Shown: positions 42,776 to 53,958, numbered from the stretch's first letter. The stretch is 53,958 nucleotides of DNA from GN02-872 sp963518665 (GCA_963518665.1 CAUQKR010000004.1:1-53958); one strand, 5' to 3'. Notes: generated from the letters alone by a model not told the origin. Numbers and translations: made by a program.

Positions 42776-43690
42776 ATGTTATTAAAAGAAGCACATATAG
42801 AATTTTTAAATTATTTAGAATCCATAAAAAATTACTCTCAAAAAACTATTGAACAATATGATAGACATATCACTAAATTTCAAAATTTTTTAGAAATAAA
42901 AAAAATGAGTTCTTTAGATGTTGAAGATTTAAATTTAAAAATTCTTGAAGATTTTAGATCATTCTTATACAAAGAAAATAAAGAAATTTCTATAAAAACT
43001 GCAAATGCTTATATGATAACAATGAGGAGTTTTCTAAAATTTTTATGAAAAAGAGAAATAGAATCTCTTGCTCCAACTGCAATAGAATTGATAAAACATG
43101 AAGATAGAAAAGTTGAGTTTTTAACTGAAGATGAACTAAAAAAAATTTTTTGAGAACCAGATTTATGAGATATAACTTGAGTTAGAGATTTAGCAATTAT
43201 GAAGTGTATTTATTCAACTGGACTCAGAATCTCTGAACTTACTTCCCTAAATGTGGAAAGCATAAGTTTCGAAAGAAAAGAATTTGCAGTAAAATGAAAA
43301 TGAAGAAAAATAAGAGTTGTTTATTTAACAGACGAAGCTTGTAAAGCAATAAAAAATTATTTAGATTTAAGAAAAGATCATTTAAAGCCACTTTTTATCA
43401 GACATAATATAAAACTTGAAAATATTGAGATGTTACAAGATGACAAAGTAAGACTTTCAAGAATTTTTATCACAACTATGATAAAAAAATATGCTCTAAA
43501 AGCACAAATTTTTAAAAATGTTTCGGCTCATACTTTAAGACATAGTTTTGCAACAACACTTTTGTCACATTGAGCTGATTTAAGAGCAATTCAAGAAATG
43601 CTTTGACATTCAAGTATAACGACAACTCAAGTTTATACTCATGTAACAAATAATAAATTAAAGGAAATTCATCAAAAATTTATGAAATAA
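42776..43690 (+). CDS. Tyrosine recombinase (XerC/XerD-like)
   Basis: Resolves chromosome dimers or carries out other site-specific recombination. 304 residues: an N-terminal SAM-like core-binding domain (EFLNYLESIKNYSQKTIEQY), then a catalytic domain with Arg151 (STGLRISEL), a Lys in KGKGRKIR, His252 and Arg255 (HTLRHSF), a His in GHSSITTTQ, and Tyr287 (VYTHV). Length is that of XerC/D. Being in an operon with map and lacking flanking repeats, it looks like a housekeeping Xer, not an integrase of a mobile element. Confidence 0.92.
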
Positions 43691-43722
43691 AAAAGTTCAA
43701 TTTAAAAAAATTGAACTTTTTT
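43689..43722. terminator. Convergent terminator
   Basis: Stem AAAAAAGTTCAATTT/AAATTGAACTTTTTT. Confidence 0.8.
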
Positions 43723-43726
43723 ATTT

Positions 43727-44452
43727 TTATTTTCTTAATTTTTCTAATAATCTCAAAACTTCAATATATAACCAAACTAGAGTTACTAGTAAACCAAAAG
43801 CAGTATACCATTCCATATATCTTGGAAGTCACATTTTTGAAAATTCTTCAATATTATCAAAATCTATAATCAAATTAAATGCAGCTAATCAAACAACAAA
43901 CAAACTAAATCAAATTCAAATAATTCCTCATTCATGAATAAAAGGAACAACATACCAACCTGAAATAGTACCAATAAAACTTATTAAATATAAAATTGCT
44001 ATACCTAAAGTTGCAGCAAAAACTCATTTTCTAAATTTTTCTGTAGCTCTTAAAATTTTAAATTTATATAATCCTAAAAATACAGCAAAAATTGAAAAAG
44101 TAAGTCAAACAGCTTGCAAAACTATTCCAGGAAAAGATTGTTCTACTTTAAGAGAAATAAGTCAGATTGCAACTCATTCTAAAATAGCATAAATAGGAGA
44201 TAAAACTGGAGAAGTCTTTGGAACAAAACTTATAATTAAAGCAATAATAAATGCTATTATAAGAGAAACTATTACAAAAATATTTAAAGTAGATGTAAAA
44301 GTTCCTGCATTAAACCAAATAGTAACAGCTGAAACTATAGTTATTGCAACTAAAAAAATTGATTTATTTACTGCTCAATCCAGAGTCATAACATCAGAAG
44401 AATTATTAACTTCATCTGAAAATCTATCTTTAATTAAAATTGGATTTGACAT
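43727..44452 (-). CDS. Bax inhibitor-1/YccA-family membrane protein
   Basis: 241 residues with seven predicted membrane segments and the Bax1-I arrangement: N-terminal soluble part (MSNPILIKDRF), segments such as SIFLVAITIVSAVTIW and ILEGVAIGLISL, and the closing IEEFSKMGLPRYMEWYTAFG where a conserved acidic residue precedes the last helix. Bacterial relatives (YccA, YbhL, BsYetJ) act in membrane quality control or as pH-sensitive calcium leaks. Stands alone, convergent with the recombinase gene. Confidence 0.88.
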
Positions 44453-44596
44453 AATTTTCTTATTTAAAAATTAAATTCTTAAAGTGAAAATCACTTTATC
44501 CTGATTATATTTATATTTTATTTAATGTCAAAAAAATTTGATTAAACTTCAAAAACAAAAAAAGAACCTTTAAAAGTTCTTAATTTTTTTTATTTT

Positions 44597-44672
44597 TGGT
44601 GGATCGAGCGGGGCTTGAACCCGCGACCTTGTCCTTAAGAGGGACCTGCTCTACCAACTGAGCTATCAATCC
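44597..44672 (-). tRNA. tRNA-Lys (anticodon CUU)
   Basis: Complete cloverleaf, 76 nt with encoded CCA. Acceptor GGATTGA/TCGATCC, D-arm GCTC-AGTTGGTA-GAGC, anticodon loop CTCTTAA (anticodon CUU), T-arm GCGGG-TTCAAGC-CCCGC and discriminator A. The outermost pair of the anticodon stem is a G-A mismatch. It reads AAG; most Lys codons here are AAA, which would need another tRNA. It is the only tRNA seen in the window; the expected tRNA-Gly(UCA) is not here. Confidence 0.95.
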
Positions 44673-44731
44673 AAGAGTAAAAATATTTTAACTTTTTTTG
44701 ATAATAAATCAAGTTTTTTTAAAAAAATAAT

Positions 44732-44759
44732 TTTACAAAATAAAAAAAAAATTTAAAAT
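44732..44759 (+). promoter_or_regulatory. Promoter of murC
   Basis: TTTACA (44732-44737), 16 nt, TAAAAT (44754-44759), 30 nt before the ATG. Confidence 0.5.
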
Positions 44760-44789
44760 ATAAGTAAATTTAACAATAATGTAAAAATT

Positions 44790-46127
44790 ATGGACAAAAA
44801 AATTTACTTCATATGAATATGATGAATATGAATTTCTGCTCTTGCAAGATACTATAATGAAATTTGATATAAAGTTTATTGAAGTGATAAAACTAGCAGT
44901 GAACTTATAGAAAACTTAAAAAAAGAAAATATAGACATTATAATTTGACAAGATAAAAACAGAATAGACAATAGTTTTGAAAAGATTATTTATACTGAAG
45001 CTATAAAGAAAGAACAAGAAGAATATAAAAAAGCAAAAGAATTATGACTAGAATTATTATCATATCCAGAATGACTTTGACAAGTTACAAATGATAATAA
45101 TTTAATAACAATTTCTTGAACTCATGGAAAATCTACTACAACTTCTATGGCTTCAATAATGTTAAAAAATAGTGGTAAAAATTTTTCTTCAATAATTTGA
45201 ACATTATTGACAGAATTCTGATGAAAAAATTTTTATCATAGAGATAATAATAAAATTGACAAAGAAAAATTATTTGTTATAGAAGCTTGTGAATATAGAA
45301 GAAGTTTTTTAAATTACAAACCATTTATTTCAATAATAACAAATATAGAAATAGACCATCTTGACTACTATAAAGATTTAAGTGATTATATTAAAGCTTT
45401 TAAAGAACTTGTCTACAATATAAAAAATTGAGGTTTCTTAATTATAAATTGACAAGAAAATAATTCTAGACAACTTATAGAGTTAAGAAAAGATATTTCC
45501 ATTATAGAAGTTTTTGATAACTATTTTATATATAATTGACAAAAAATATTTTTCCCAGAAATAAAATTAAATATACCTGGTTGACATATATTATATGATG
45601 CAAAACTTGTCTACGTTTTATGATATATATTAAATATAGACAAAAAAATAATATTAGACAATTTAGAAAGTTATAACTGAGTTTGGAGAAGAATGGAATA
45701 CCTTTGACAATCTAATAATTGAAATATTTTTATAAGTGATTATGGACATCATCCAACAGAAATAAAATTAACTTTAGAAGCTATTAAAAATAAATATTTA
45801 GACAAAAATATTATAACTATTTTTCAACCACATCAATATTCTAGAACTTTTGAATTACTAAAGGATTTTAAACAATGTTTTAATTATACAGATAAACTAA
45901 TTATTCCAAATATTTATGAATCAAGAGATTCAGAAGAAGATAAAAAAAGAATAAATGTAGACTTATTATTAAAAAATATAGAAATACAAGATAAGGAAAA
46001 TTGACAATGATTAGATAGAACTTTAGAAAGAATTTTAGAATTAAACAAAGAAAAAAACAATGTTTTTATTTTAATGTGAGCTTGAGATATTGATAATTTA
46101 AGATATAAATTAAATTTAAAAAGATAG
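44790..46127 (+). CDS. murC: UDP-N-acetylmuramate--L-alanine ligase MurC
   Basis: Adds L-Ala to UDP-MurNAc, the first amino acid of the peptidoglycan stem. 445 residues: an N-terminal nucleotide domain (FIGIGGIGISALARYY), ATP loop SGTHGKSTTTS (glycine 110 is UGA), EACEYRRSF, NIEIDHLDYY, DYGHHPTEI and the C-terminal FQPHQYSRTFELL. DHLDYY, YGHHP and QPHxxSR mark MurC over MurD/E/F; the related Mpl also adds to MurNAc but favours tripeptide. With the PBP and LCP genes it shows that this cell makes its own wall precursor. Confidence 0.93.
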
Positions 46128-46147
46128 ACAACAATTGTCTATCTTTT
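46119..46147. terminator. Convergent terminator
   Basis: Stem AAAAGATAGACAA/TTGTCTATCTTTT with a CAA loop; it contains the TAG stops of both flanking genes. Confidence 0.85.
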
Positions 46148-46732
46148 ATAGTTAGTTAAAATATTTTCAAGTTTTACAGTTCTATTTACACTTTTAGTTA
46201 AATCGATCCATTCTACAGTAGAAATAATTTTCATAGAATCATTATCTATTCTTTTAACTTCTATTTTTCTAGTGTAATTTCAAGGAATTCTTTTGCAATT
46301 TGATCAAACAACTTGACAATAATTTCAATCTTTTTTTCAAACAGAAAAATCTCTTCTATAATTTTCATCTTTATAATCTGAAAAATTATTTACTTTTTCT
46401 AAATACCATAATCCATCTTTATTTATAAGTATATATTTTTTTTCTCAAAAAATTTTTTCCACATCTTGATTTATACAATTTTGATTATAATTCAAGACAT
46501 TCCAACATTTGTCTATATTGGATGAAAATTTTAACCAATTTGTATTTCTAATATTTTCAAGTGCTTCAATCCCTTCTCTAGCTATTTCTATTGCCTCTAT
46601 TTTAGCTGAAACTCAATCTAAAAAATTTCTAGATTTAGAAAAAAATCAATAAACTCAAACTATTCCTATTGATAAAATAGATAAAACTACAACTGCCTCT
46701 ATCAAAGTTGAAGCAAATTTATTTTTTTTCAT
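46139..46732 (-). CDS. Type IV pilin-like (pseudopilin) protein
   Basis: 197 residues. The N-terminus MKKNKFASTLIEAVVVLSIL then SIGIVGVYGFF is a prepilin signal: a short basic leader, the xTLIE motif with Glu at the fifth mature position, then a hydrophobic helix. The usual Gly before the cleavage site is Ala (KFA-STLIE), accepted by prepilin peptidases in some pseudopilins. The C-terminal domain has four cysteines, two in NYCQVVGSNCK. No other pilus gene is adjacent. Probable job: minor subunit of a pilus or DNA-uptake machine. Confidence 0.75.
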
Positions 46733-46802
46733 CTTTACAAATTAAAAAAATAAGTTATTATATACAAAATAATTTTTTATATAATAATGAAAATTTAAAT
46801 AA

Positions 46803-47861
46803 ATGCAAAAAATTTCTATACATGATGAAAAAAAAGTAAAAGAATTACTTGAAAGTAAATGAGAAAAAGCCTTTAGATATACACAAATCGAAAATGCAAT
46901 TTACAAAAATTTTATAACAAATTTTGATGAAATGGATACTTTACCTAAAAGTATAAGAAATATTTTAAAAGAAAATTGTTTTTTTGATTCACTAACTTTA
47001 GACCATATTATTTCAAGTGACAACTGACAAACTACAAAAATGCTTTGGAAAACAGAAACTTGAGAATTTATAGAATCTGTAATAATGAGACACTTAACTT
47101 GAAGAGTTACTCTTTGTGTATCAAGTCAAGCTGGTTGTCCCATGGCCTGTACTTTTTGTGCAACTGGAAAGCTTTGATTGAAAAAAAATCTTAGTTTATA
47201 TGAAATAGTTGAGCAAATTTTTTATGCTGCAAAACTAATAAATGATGAAGGGTGAAGGCTTAGAAATATAGTTTTTATGTGAATGTGAGAACCATTTTTA
47301 AATTATAATGTAGTAAAAGAAACTATAAATTTTGCTTCAGCACAAAAAAAATTTGATTTATGAAATAGAAGAATAACTGTTTCAACTTGCGGAATTGTTC
47401 CTTGAATTAGAAAATTTACAGAAGATTTTCCTCAAACAAGTCTTGCTATTTCACTACATGCTCCAAATGATGAAATAAGAAAAAGTATAATGCCTGTAGA
47501 TCATACTTGGCCTTTGGAAGAACTTATGAAATCACTTGATGATTATACAACAAAAACAAATAAAAGAATTTTTTATGAATATATAATGATAAACTGAGTA
47601 AATGATCATATAAAACTTGCTCATGAATTATGAAAACTTTTAGAATGAAGACTTGCTCATGTAAATTTTATTCCCTATAATCCTTGAGAAGGAACTGCTT
47701 CAGATTGATTTAGTCCAACTCCAAGATTTATAATTGAAAAATTTCAAAGTATATTAAAACATTATTGAATTCCATCTACAATAAGAGCAACAATGTGAGA
47801 TGATATAGATGCTGCTTGCTGACAATTAGCAAATAAAAGAAAACAAGAAGAAGAAAAATAG
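46803..47861 (+). CDS. rlmN: 23S rRNA (adenine2503-C2)-methyltransferase RlmN
   Basis: Methylates A2503 of 23S rRNA and A37 of some tRNAs by radical SAM chemistry. 352 residues with the cluster motif CPMACTFC (Cys112, Cys116, Cys119), MGMGEPFLN, ITVSTCGIVP, SLAISLHAPND and the C-terminal RATMGDDIDAACGQL, which carries the second catalytic Cys. Length is typical. The stop is TAG. Confidence 0.96.
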
Positions 47862-47878
47862 TTTTTTCTTCTTTTTTC

Positions 47879-47906
47879 TTTACAATCTAAAATAAAAAGA
47901 TATAAT
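47879..47906 (+). promoter_or_regulatory. Promoter of secD
   Basis: TTTACA (47879-47884), 16 nt, TATAAT (47901-47906), 31 nt before the ATG. Confidence 0.6.
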
Positions 47907-47937
47907 AGAAAAAATTATTTTTGTGATATTTTATTTT

Positions 47938-49551
47938 ATGAGAAACACTGTTTTTAAAATTTTTTTAATAACAATTATAAGTCTTTGACTTTTTGTATAT
48001 ATTTTCCCTTGGAATAGCTATGATATTAAAATGCCTTTTTCTGGAAAAGAATACAGATTATGACTTGATTTACAAGGTTGAATCGAGCTTGATTATAGAA
48101 TTGACCTAGATGAAGCAAAAAAATCTGAGGATTTTGATAAAGCAAAAGAAAAAGAAATAGTTGAATGACTAAAAACTATCGTGGATAAAAGAGTAGAGGT
48201 TTTGAATATAAATGACTCTGAAATAAATGATGCTGATTACGGTTGAGAAAAACATATAATCGTTCAAATTCCTTTAAAATGAAATGATAATTTAGAAAAT
48301 ACAAAAAATATTGAAGCTGCAAAAGATGCTATATGAAAAGTAGTTAAAATAGCATTTAAAGAAAAGAGAAATTCAATAACAGAAGAAGATTTAAAAGCTA
48401 GAAAACAAATAGCTGAAAATGCTTTAAAAGAAGTAAAAAATGAAACTGCTTTTACAGTTATAGAAAGTAAATATAAATTAAACTATGAGAATATTGCTTC
48501 ATGAAAATTTGAAAATATTTCAGAATTAACTGATGCAAAAGATACAAAAGAAAATAATATAAATGAAGTAAAAATTCACGGTGTTGAATGATATTTAATT
48601 TATACAAAAAAAGATGATAAATCTTTTAATTACATTTTTATAGGAAAAAATCCTTCAGAATGGAAAGATGCAACAGATTCAAAATGAAGAGTTTTAAATG
48701 ACAAATATTTTAGAAAAGCTTCTGTTGTTTATGATAATATATGAAAACCTCTTGTAGAATTAACTTTCAATGATGAGTGAGGTCAAGTTTTTTATGAGCT
48801 AACTTCTAGATTAGTTTGACAACAAATGGCAATTTTTGTAGGTTGAGAACTACTTACTGCTCCAACTATAAATCAATCAATTTCTTGAGGAAAAGCTGTA
48901 ATTACTTGACAATATACTCCAGAATCAGCAAAAGAACTTGCTCAAAACATAAATACTTGAGTTGTTCCTGCTCCAATTTATCTAATTTCAGAAAAAACTA
49001 TAGATAGTAAAATAGGTTGAAAAGCTCTAGATAAACTGATTGTTGCTTGAGGATTATGATTTTTACTAATTTTAATATTTTTAGTTTTTGTTTACAGAGC
49101 TTCTTGATTTATGGCATTTTTAGCCTTAGTTATATATGCTATTTTAGTTTTAGCTGTTGTAAAAATTTTCTGAATGGTTCTAACCCTAGCCTCAATTGCC
49201 TGACTTGTTCTGTCAGTTTGAATGGCAATTGATGCAAATATTTTGATTTTTGAAAGAATAAAATGAGAACTTAGAGAATGAAAAAATATGCATGATGCTC
49301 TAGAAATCTGATTCAAAACTTCTTGGACTGCTATATGGGATTCAAACATAACTTGACTTTTAGTTGCAATGATTTTATTTTACTTTGGTATAAACCTAAT
49401 AAAATGATTCTGAGCAATGCTTGCAATCTGAATAATAATTTCCCTATTTACAGCTATGGTTGTTTCTAGAATCTTTGTTAGATTTTTGGCAATGAATATA
49501 AAAAACAAAAAATTATTTATCTGATTTGATGAAAAAACTAATAAAAAATAA
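47938..49551 (+). CDS. secD: Protein translocase subunit SecD
   Basis: Inner-membrane partner of SecYEG that helps pull exported proteins across the membrane using the proton gradient. 537 residues: an N-terminal membrane segment, the GLDLQGGIELDY motif (family LGLDLxGG), a large P1 periplasmic domain, GKPLVELTFNDEGG, INQSISGGKAVITG, and five C-terminal membrane segments with SVGMAIDANILIFERI. Single SecD, not a SecDF fusion. secF, usually next door, does not follow. Confidence 0.94.
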
Positions 49552-49631
49552 TTTGTAACAATTATTAAAAAAATAAAGCCTTAACATCAAAAATTGTTGC
49601 AAATAAATTTTTTTCAAAAAATAATCAAATT

Positions 49632-49661
49632 AAAAAACTCCTGAAAAAACAGGAGTTTTTT
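49632..49661. terminator. Convergent terminator after secD
   Basis: Stem AAAAAACTCCTG/CAGGAGTTTTTT with an A6 loop. Confidence 0.85.
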
Positions 49662-49675
49662 AATTATGGAGATTT

Positions 49676-52600
49676 TTAATTATTTAGAATATTATCAATA
49701 GAAATTTTTGTAGATTCTTTTGTATTTTCTGTAGTTGTAGTCTGTCTACTCATAAAACTTTCAAAATTTTTATCCAAAAATTTATCATATTCTGCATCTG
49801 TCATATCTGCATTTGCAAAAGAAAGTCATCTTCTATGAAATTCATAAGTAAAAAGTGCATTAGGATCAGCTTTTGTAACCCACATTCAAGCTTCACTTCT
49901 AACCTTTTTTTCAAATTTTTCATAAACTTGTTTAAAAATAGCTCTTTTTTGTTCTCTAGTTCAACTTTCTGATGTTCTTATTTCCTCAAGAGTTTTCATA
50001 TATTGTTTATGAACAAATTCAGACATACCACTACCATAACTTCAACCTTGGCTCATTTTCAAATTACTTAATCAGTTTAAGAAATACCAAATATTATTTT
50101 TTGATGAGTAAACTCACTCATTTATTGGGTCTTCTTGAAATTTATAACTATCATCTGAAAGCATTTTATTTGACTCATTATAAAAATCTTTATACTCAGG
50201 AAATTTATCTCTATTTAAAATCAAATAATTATTACCTTTAAAAGACAAATATTTTGAAATTTCATAACCATAATTTTTCCAAAAAGATTGTATTTGTGAA
50301 ACTTTTGATTTTATATCAGCTGTTTTTTCTATCTTTTCAAAACTTATAAGCATTTGTTTATCATCTTTAAAAACATCTTTTATCAGAGTTTTTATAAAAC
50401 TTGCATATTTTTTATCTCAGTTTTCTATAACACAATATCTAAGAGTAGAATATGGATAAATCTCATTCAAATCTTTAACCTTTTTAATCAAAGAAGGAGA
50501 AAAGTTATTACAAGCTCAAGACATGGCAAGAGCAAAAGGAGCAGCATTCATTTCTTCTGGACTTGTATTTTTACCAAGAGTTTTAACTAAAGCTCATACA
50601 GCTCAGGCATATTCTCTACCACTCAAAAATCACATAAAAAGCCCATATCTTTGATCAAATGTATTTACATCTCAAGCTTGATTTGAGCCTCACTCAAACT
50701 CATCATTATTTCAACTTCAAACAGCTACAGCAAAATCTTTCCAAAGTTTTGATCTAAACCTTTTTGGTGTATTTGTTTTCAACCAAGAAACTATTAAATC
50801 CTCTTCAGTATAGTTTCTATAATCAGAAGTTCATCTCATTTTCTCATTTGCTTCTAATTGTTTTCTTTTAAATTCTTCAGTTCAACCAAGTTTTTTATAC
50901 CATAGGTAGCTTCAATTATAAGTAGCTAAGTCCTTTGGATAAAGGTTTCAATATTTTACTGTTGCCATCATTGCACCAATAACTTCATATTGTTCAGAAT
51001 TTTTATTTTCTAAAATTCTTATAATTTGTTCAAATTGTTCTTTTGCATTTAAAACTTGTAAACTAGATTTTATTTCATCTATCAATTTTTTTTCTTCAGA
51101 CTCAACAGAAGATTGTAAATCACTTAACATATTTTTTCATAAAACTTTTCAAATTTTTTCTGCAAATTTTAGTGATTTTAGTTTATTTCACCTTTCAAGC
51201 CTAGCTTTTACTTTATCAATTATATAATTTACAGAATAAACTATATCAGAAATAGAAAGTCCAGATAAATATTTACTAAGAAATGAGCCTTTTTCATGCA
51301 TTTCCTTTATATTTTCTTGTGAAACTTCATCTTTTTTCATTGGAACCATTTTTTTCAACTTTATATCTTGATAAAATTGAGAAAAATTTTTTGTTCTGTA
51401 TTTTGATTTAAATTTTTTTCATTTTTTAACCTCTTCTTTTACTTCTCAAGTATAGTAAGTTATAGAATTTTCTGAAATTTTATCTACATAAATTGCTTCT
51501 TTTCAAGCAACAAAATATTTTATTGGATTTTTTCCTTCCTTATCATTTTTTTTGTCAATAAAAGCATTATTTTTTATTTCAATTCCAGAAAATTCTGGCA
51601 AAGCCAAAGAAAGCTCAGAATAAGAATTTATTTTTTTTGCTCTTTTGTATTCTTCTTTCTTCTTTTTCATATTTGCATAAAAATCTCTAAAAGAAACTTT
51701 TATTTCTTTATTTCCTTCATCAATTTTTATTTCTTTTTTATTTTTATCAATTTCTTTTATCAGAAATATAAAATTTTCTTTTTTATCATAAATTGTAGTT
51801 TTTTCCGAATCAAGTCAAAAATCTTTTCATTCTGGGTCAATTGAATCAAGTCATTTTAATAAATCTTCATAATTATCTATTTCTCAAGCTTCTTCTAAAA
51901 CTTCTGTAACTTTTGCTTTTTTTAAATCTTCAGAATCATAAAATTTTATTTCTAATCAATTTTCTTTATTTGAAATTTTTTCAAGCATTTTATAAAAATT
52001 TGGATAAAGATGATTTTCCTCATTTCAAGTTCAAAGTTTTTTCATTCATCCTTCTGCTGTCAAATTTTCCAAAAGTATTGATTTCGTAGAAAGAGTATTT
52101 CAATTATCAAATTTTTTTATTTTATAATAACCATTTTTCCCTTTTCAAGAAATTTCTATAAAATTCCCTTCTTTAAATTTTTCAAGTTTTGATTTTATAT
52201 CTTCTGAAATATTTTCATCATTTTTCAAAGTTTTTAAAAAATTTTCGTGAATATCTCAATCTTTATCAAGTTTAAATTTTTCTTTTCCTTTTATTTCATC
52301 TTGAGAAACTTCAGAATTATATTCATCCAAAATTCTCTTTTTTTGAGAATCATTTTCCAAAATTTTTGATAAATCAATTTTTCCTAAATCTGAAATATCA
52401 ACAAAAATTTTTGATTTATCCATAAAAGAATAAATATTTTTTGCTTCTTTTACTGAAGCTCAAGACAAAGTTTCGATTGATTTTAAAATAGAATCTTTTA
52501 AATTTGAAGACAAAAGTCATATTTTTTCCAAATCTTCAATTGAGATTTGTTTCAAAAAATATTTCAATAAATTTTCTTTTGAGTCTTTATCCAAAACTGA

Positions 52601-53224
52601 TAAAATATCTTCCAAATCAGAAAATTCTATCTTTTTGTATTCATTAAATAAATAAGAAAGTCTATCTTTTTGCTCAGAATCAAGCTTTTTTAAGTCTTCA
52701 GCTTTTATATTTATATTTTTTAATAAATTTTCTTCATCTACAAGCTTATTTTTCAAAACTTCATCACTACTTGAAAATAATTTACTTTCTTTCAAAAATT
52801 TTCTTCTATTTTCATCACTTTTTAACAAATTTGCAAGTTCAACAATAGATTTTTTTGCAAGTTTTTTATCAAGCTCAACTGCATCAAGGTTTTTATATTC
52901 ATTTAAATAAATTTTTGATAATTGAGATAAACTATTTTTTCTCATAAAAAGAATTTTCATTTTTTCTGCTTCAATTTGTTCAACCAAAATATCTTTTTGA
53001 TCTTGTGTATATCAAGCCAAAATCAAAGAAAATTCTTTAAATTTATCTTTTGAATTCAAAAATTTTTGAAAACTAGAAAAAATATCTGCACTTTGCAAAT
53101 TATCAAAAAAATTTATATCATTTTCTAAACTAGACTCAACAAAATTATTTTGAGCCTCAAGTAATATACTTTTGCTAGGTTTTTTATTTCAAGTGTCAAT
53201 ATTTTCATTTAGTTTATTTGACAT
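49676..53224 (-). CDS. Giant coiled protein of unknown function (1182 aa)
   Basis: No family recognised. Residues 1 to about 260 are dense charged helix with Leu heptads. The middle (about 300-700) alternates Lys/Glu-rich strands and helices. Residues about 780-1100 have a different texture, richer in Gly, Phe, Trp and Tyr, and look globular and alpha-helical (LWKDFAVAVGSGNNDEFESG; GLFMGFLSGREYAGAVGALV). The tail is Thr/Ser-rich. No signal peptide and no clear membrane segment. It has its own consensus promoter. Similar in scale and composition to 1473-4403 and 1-1449; these may be large structural or cytoskeletal proteins. Confidence 0.8.
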
Positions 53225-53253
53225 ATATCTCCAAATTAAAAATTATTTTCTAT

Positions 53254-53282
53254 ATTATACATTATTTTTAGTATAAAGTCAA
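53254..53282 (-). promoter_or_regulatory. Promoter of the 1182-aa protein gene
   Basis: TTGACT (53277-53282), 17 nt, TATAAT (53254-53259) on the minus strand, 30 nt before the ATG. Confidence 0.65.
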
Positions 53283-53358
53283 AAATTTTCAGAAAACAAA
53301 AATAGACTTTTTAAAAAGTTTGAGTAAAATAATCAAGTTTAAAAATTAACCAAAAATT

Positions 53359-53958
53359 ATGATAATAATTTGAATAATTATTGCAATTTTAATTTTCACA
53401 ATAATTGTAATGGTTCATGAATGGTGACATTTCAAAGCTGCAAGAATTTTTTGAGTAAAAGTTGAAGAATTTGGGATTTGAATTCCACCAAGGGCAAAAA
53501 AACTTTTTACTGATAAAAAATGAACTTTATTTAGCCTAAATTGGCTTCCTTTATGAGGTTTTGTAAAGTTAACTTGAGAAACTCAAAGAAATTTTTTGAT
53601 TTTTGATGAAAAAAATAATTTACTTAATAATGAAAATCTAAAAAAATTTATTTTAGAAAATAAAGAAATTTTTGATAAAAAGTGAAATAAAATTTGAAAA
53701 GAAGATAAAATCGAAATTTTAAAAATATTATCTGAAAATGAAGCAAATTATAACTTAAATAAAAAACCAGCTTGGCAACAAAGTATAATAATTTTGGCTG
53801 GAATTTTTATGAATTTTGTACTTGCATTTTTTATATTTTTCATTTTATTTTTAGTTTGAGTAAAACCGATTTGAATAAATAATCATATAAAAACTTCTCT
53901 AGATTTAAAACTTATTCCAACTCTAGAACAAGCTATAAATAAGTGAATTTTAGAAAAA
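53359..53958 (+). CDS. RseP-like site-2 zinc metalloprotease (M50), N-terminal 200 residues
   Basis: An intramembrane protease. The first helix (IIIAILIFTIIVMVHEWGHF) carries the zinc motif HExxH as H20-E-W-G-H24; Gly23 is UGA. Next come FGVKVEEFGIGIPPRAKKL and NWLPLGGFVKLTGE, the typical RseP blocks. A second membrane segment lies at about residues 145-170. The gene runs off the window end, so the PDZ domain and the LDG motif are not visible. Relatives cut anti-sigma factors or leftover signal peptides. Confidence 0.9.

Noticed and set aside
42776..43690. Integrase of a mobile element
   Set aside because: No attachment repeats, tRNA target or mobile genes nearby; size and motifs fit a housekeeping Xer recombinase.

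Overview
The window is about 54 kb of very AT-rich DNA in which UGA is read as glycine (translation table 25). In the standard code nearly every conserved gene is cut into pieces. Read with UGA as Gly, continuous full-length proteins appear, and UGA falls on invariant glycines: both Clp P-loops, the MurC ATP loop, the KTG box of the penicillin-binding protein and the HExxH site of the RseP-like protease. Together with the base composition and the lack of Shine-Dalgarno sequences before almost all genes, this points to the Absconditabacteria (SR1) / Gracilibacteria (BD1-5) part of the candidate phyla radiation. I cannot choose between the two from this window.

Layout. 1-4403 (minus): two very large coiled proteins, one running off the window start and one with an N-terminal peptidoglycan-binding repeat. 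4554-6638: ligA. 6639-7511: a gene-free stretch with a strong promoter, a roughly 415-nt structured RNA candidate and a terminator. 7512-9999: DHH phosphoesterase and pyruvate kinase. 10045-11739: Elp3-like radical SAM/GNAT protein. 11878-12848: three small genes with strong AGGAG ribosome binding sites, unlike everything else here. 12997-15518: Nudix hydrolase and a membrane-glycopolymer-ligase-like/HAD fusion. 15534-18992: rluD, a small coiled protein, a sortase, a peroxiredoxin and a YtxH-like protein. 19154-24807: ClpC-type ATPase, a metallo-beta-lactamase/beta-CASP nuclease and an acidic coiled protein. 24949-28724: YbaB/EbfC and a 1021-residue secreted protein that carries its own LPKTG motif followed by a sortase domain. 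28840-33386: a T-box leader with an apparent Ile (AUC) specifier, followed by a YjjX-like NTPase, two small genes and ileS. 33468-38861: HAD protein, LytR-CpsA-Psr protein and class A penicillin-binding protein. 38958-43690: two secreted Cys-containing proteins, map and a Xer-type recombinase. 43727-49551: Bax-inhibitor-1-like protein, tRNA-Lys(CUU), murC, a pilin-like protein, rlmN and secD. 49676-53224: a 1182-residue coiled protein. 53359-end: an RseP-like protease, cut by the window edge.

How they fit together. MurC, the class A PBP, the LCP protein, the PG-binding repeat and two sortases imply a peptidoglycan wall decorated with anchored proteins. The LPKTG-sortase fusion, pilin-like protein, secreted Cys-containing proteins and SecD fit a cell that depends on surface contacts, as expected of an episymbiont or predator; that lifestyle is inference. 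Transcription units are usually closed by AT-rich hairpins with T-runs, many of them symmetrical enough to serve both strands. Promoters resemble TTGACA/TATAAT, mostly with a 16-nt spacer. The standout items are the self-contained LPXTG-sortase protein, the unidentified structured RNA, the Ile T-box and the foreign-looking three-gene cassette.
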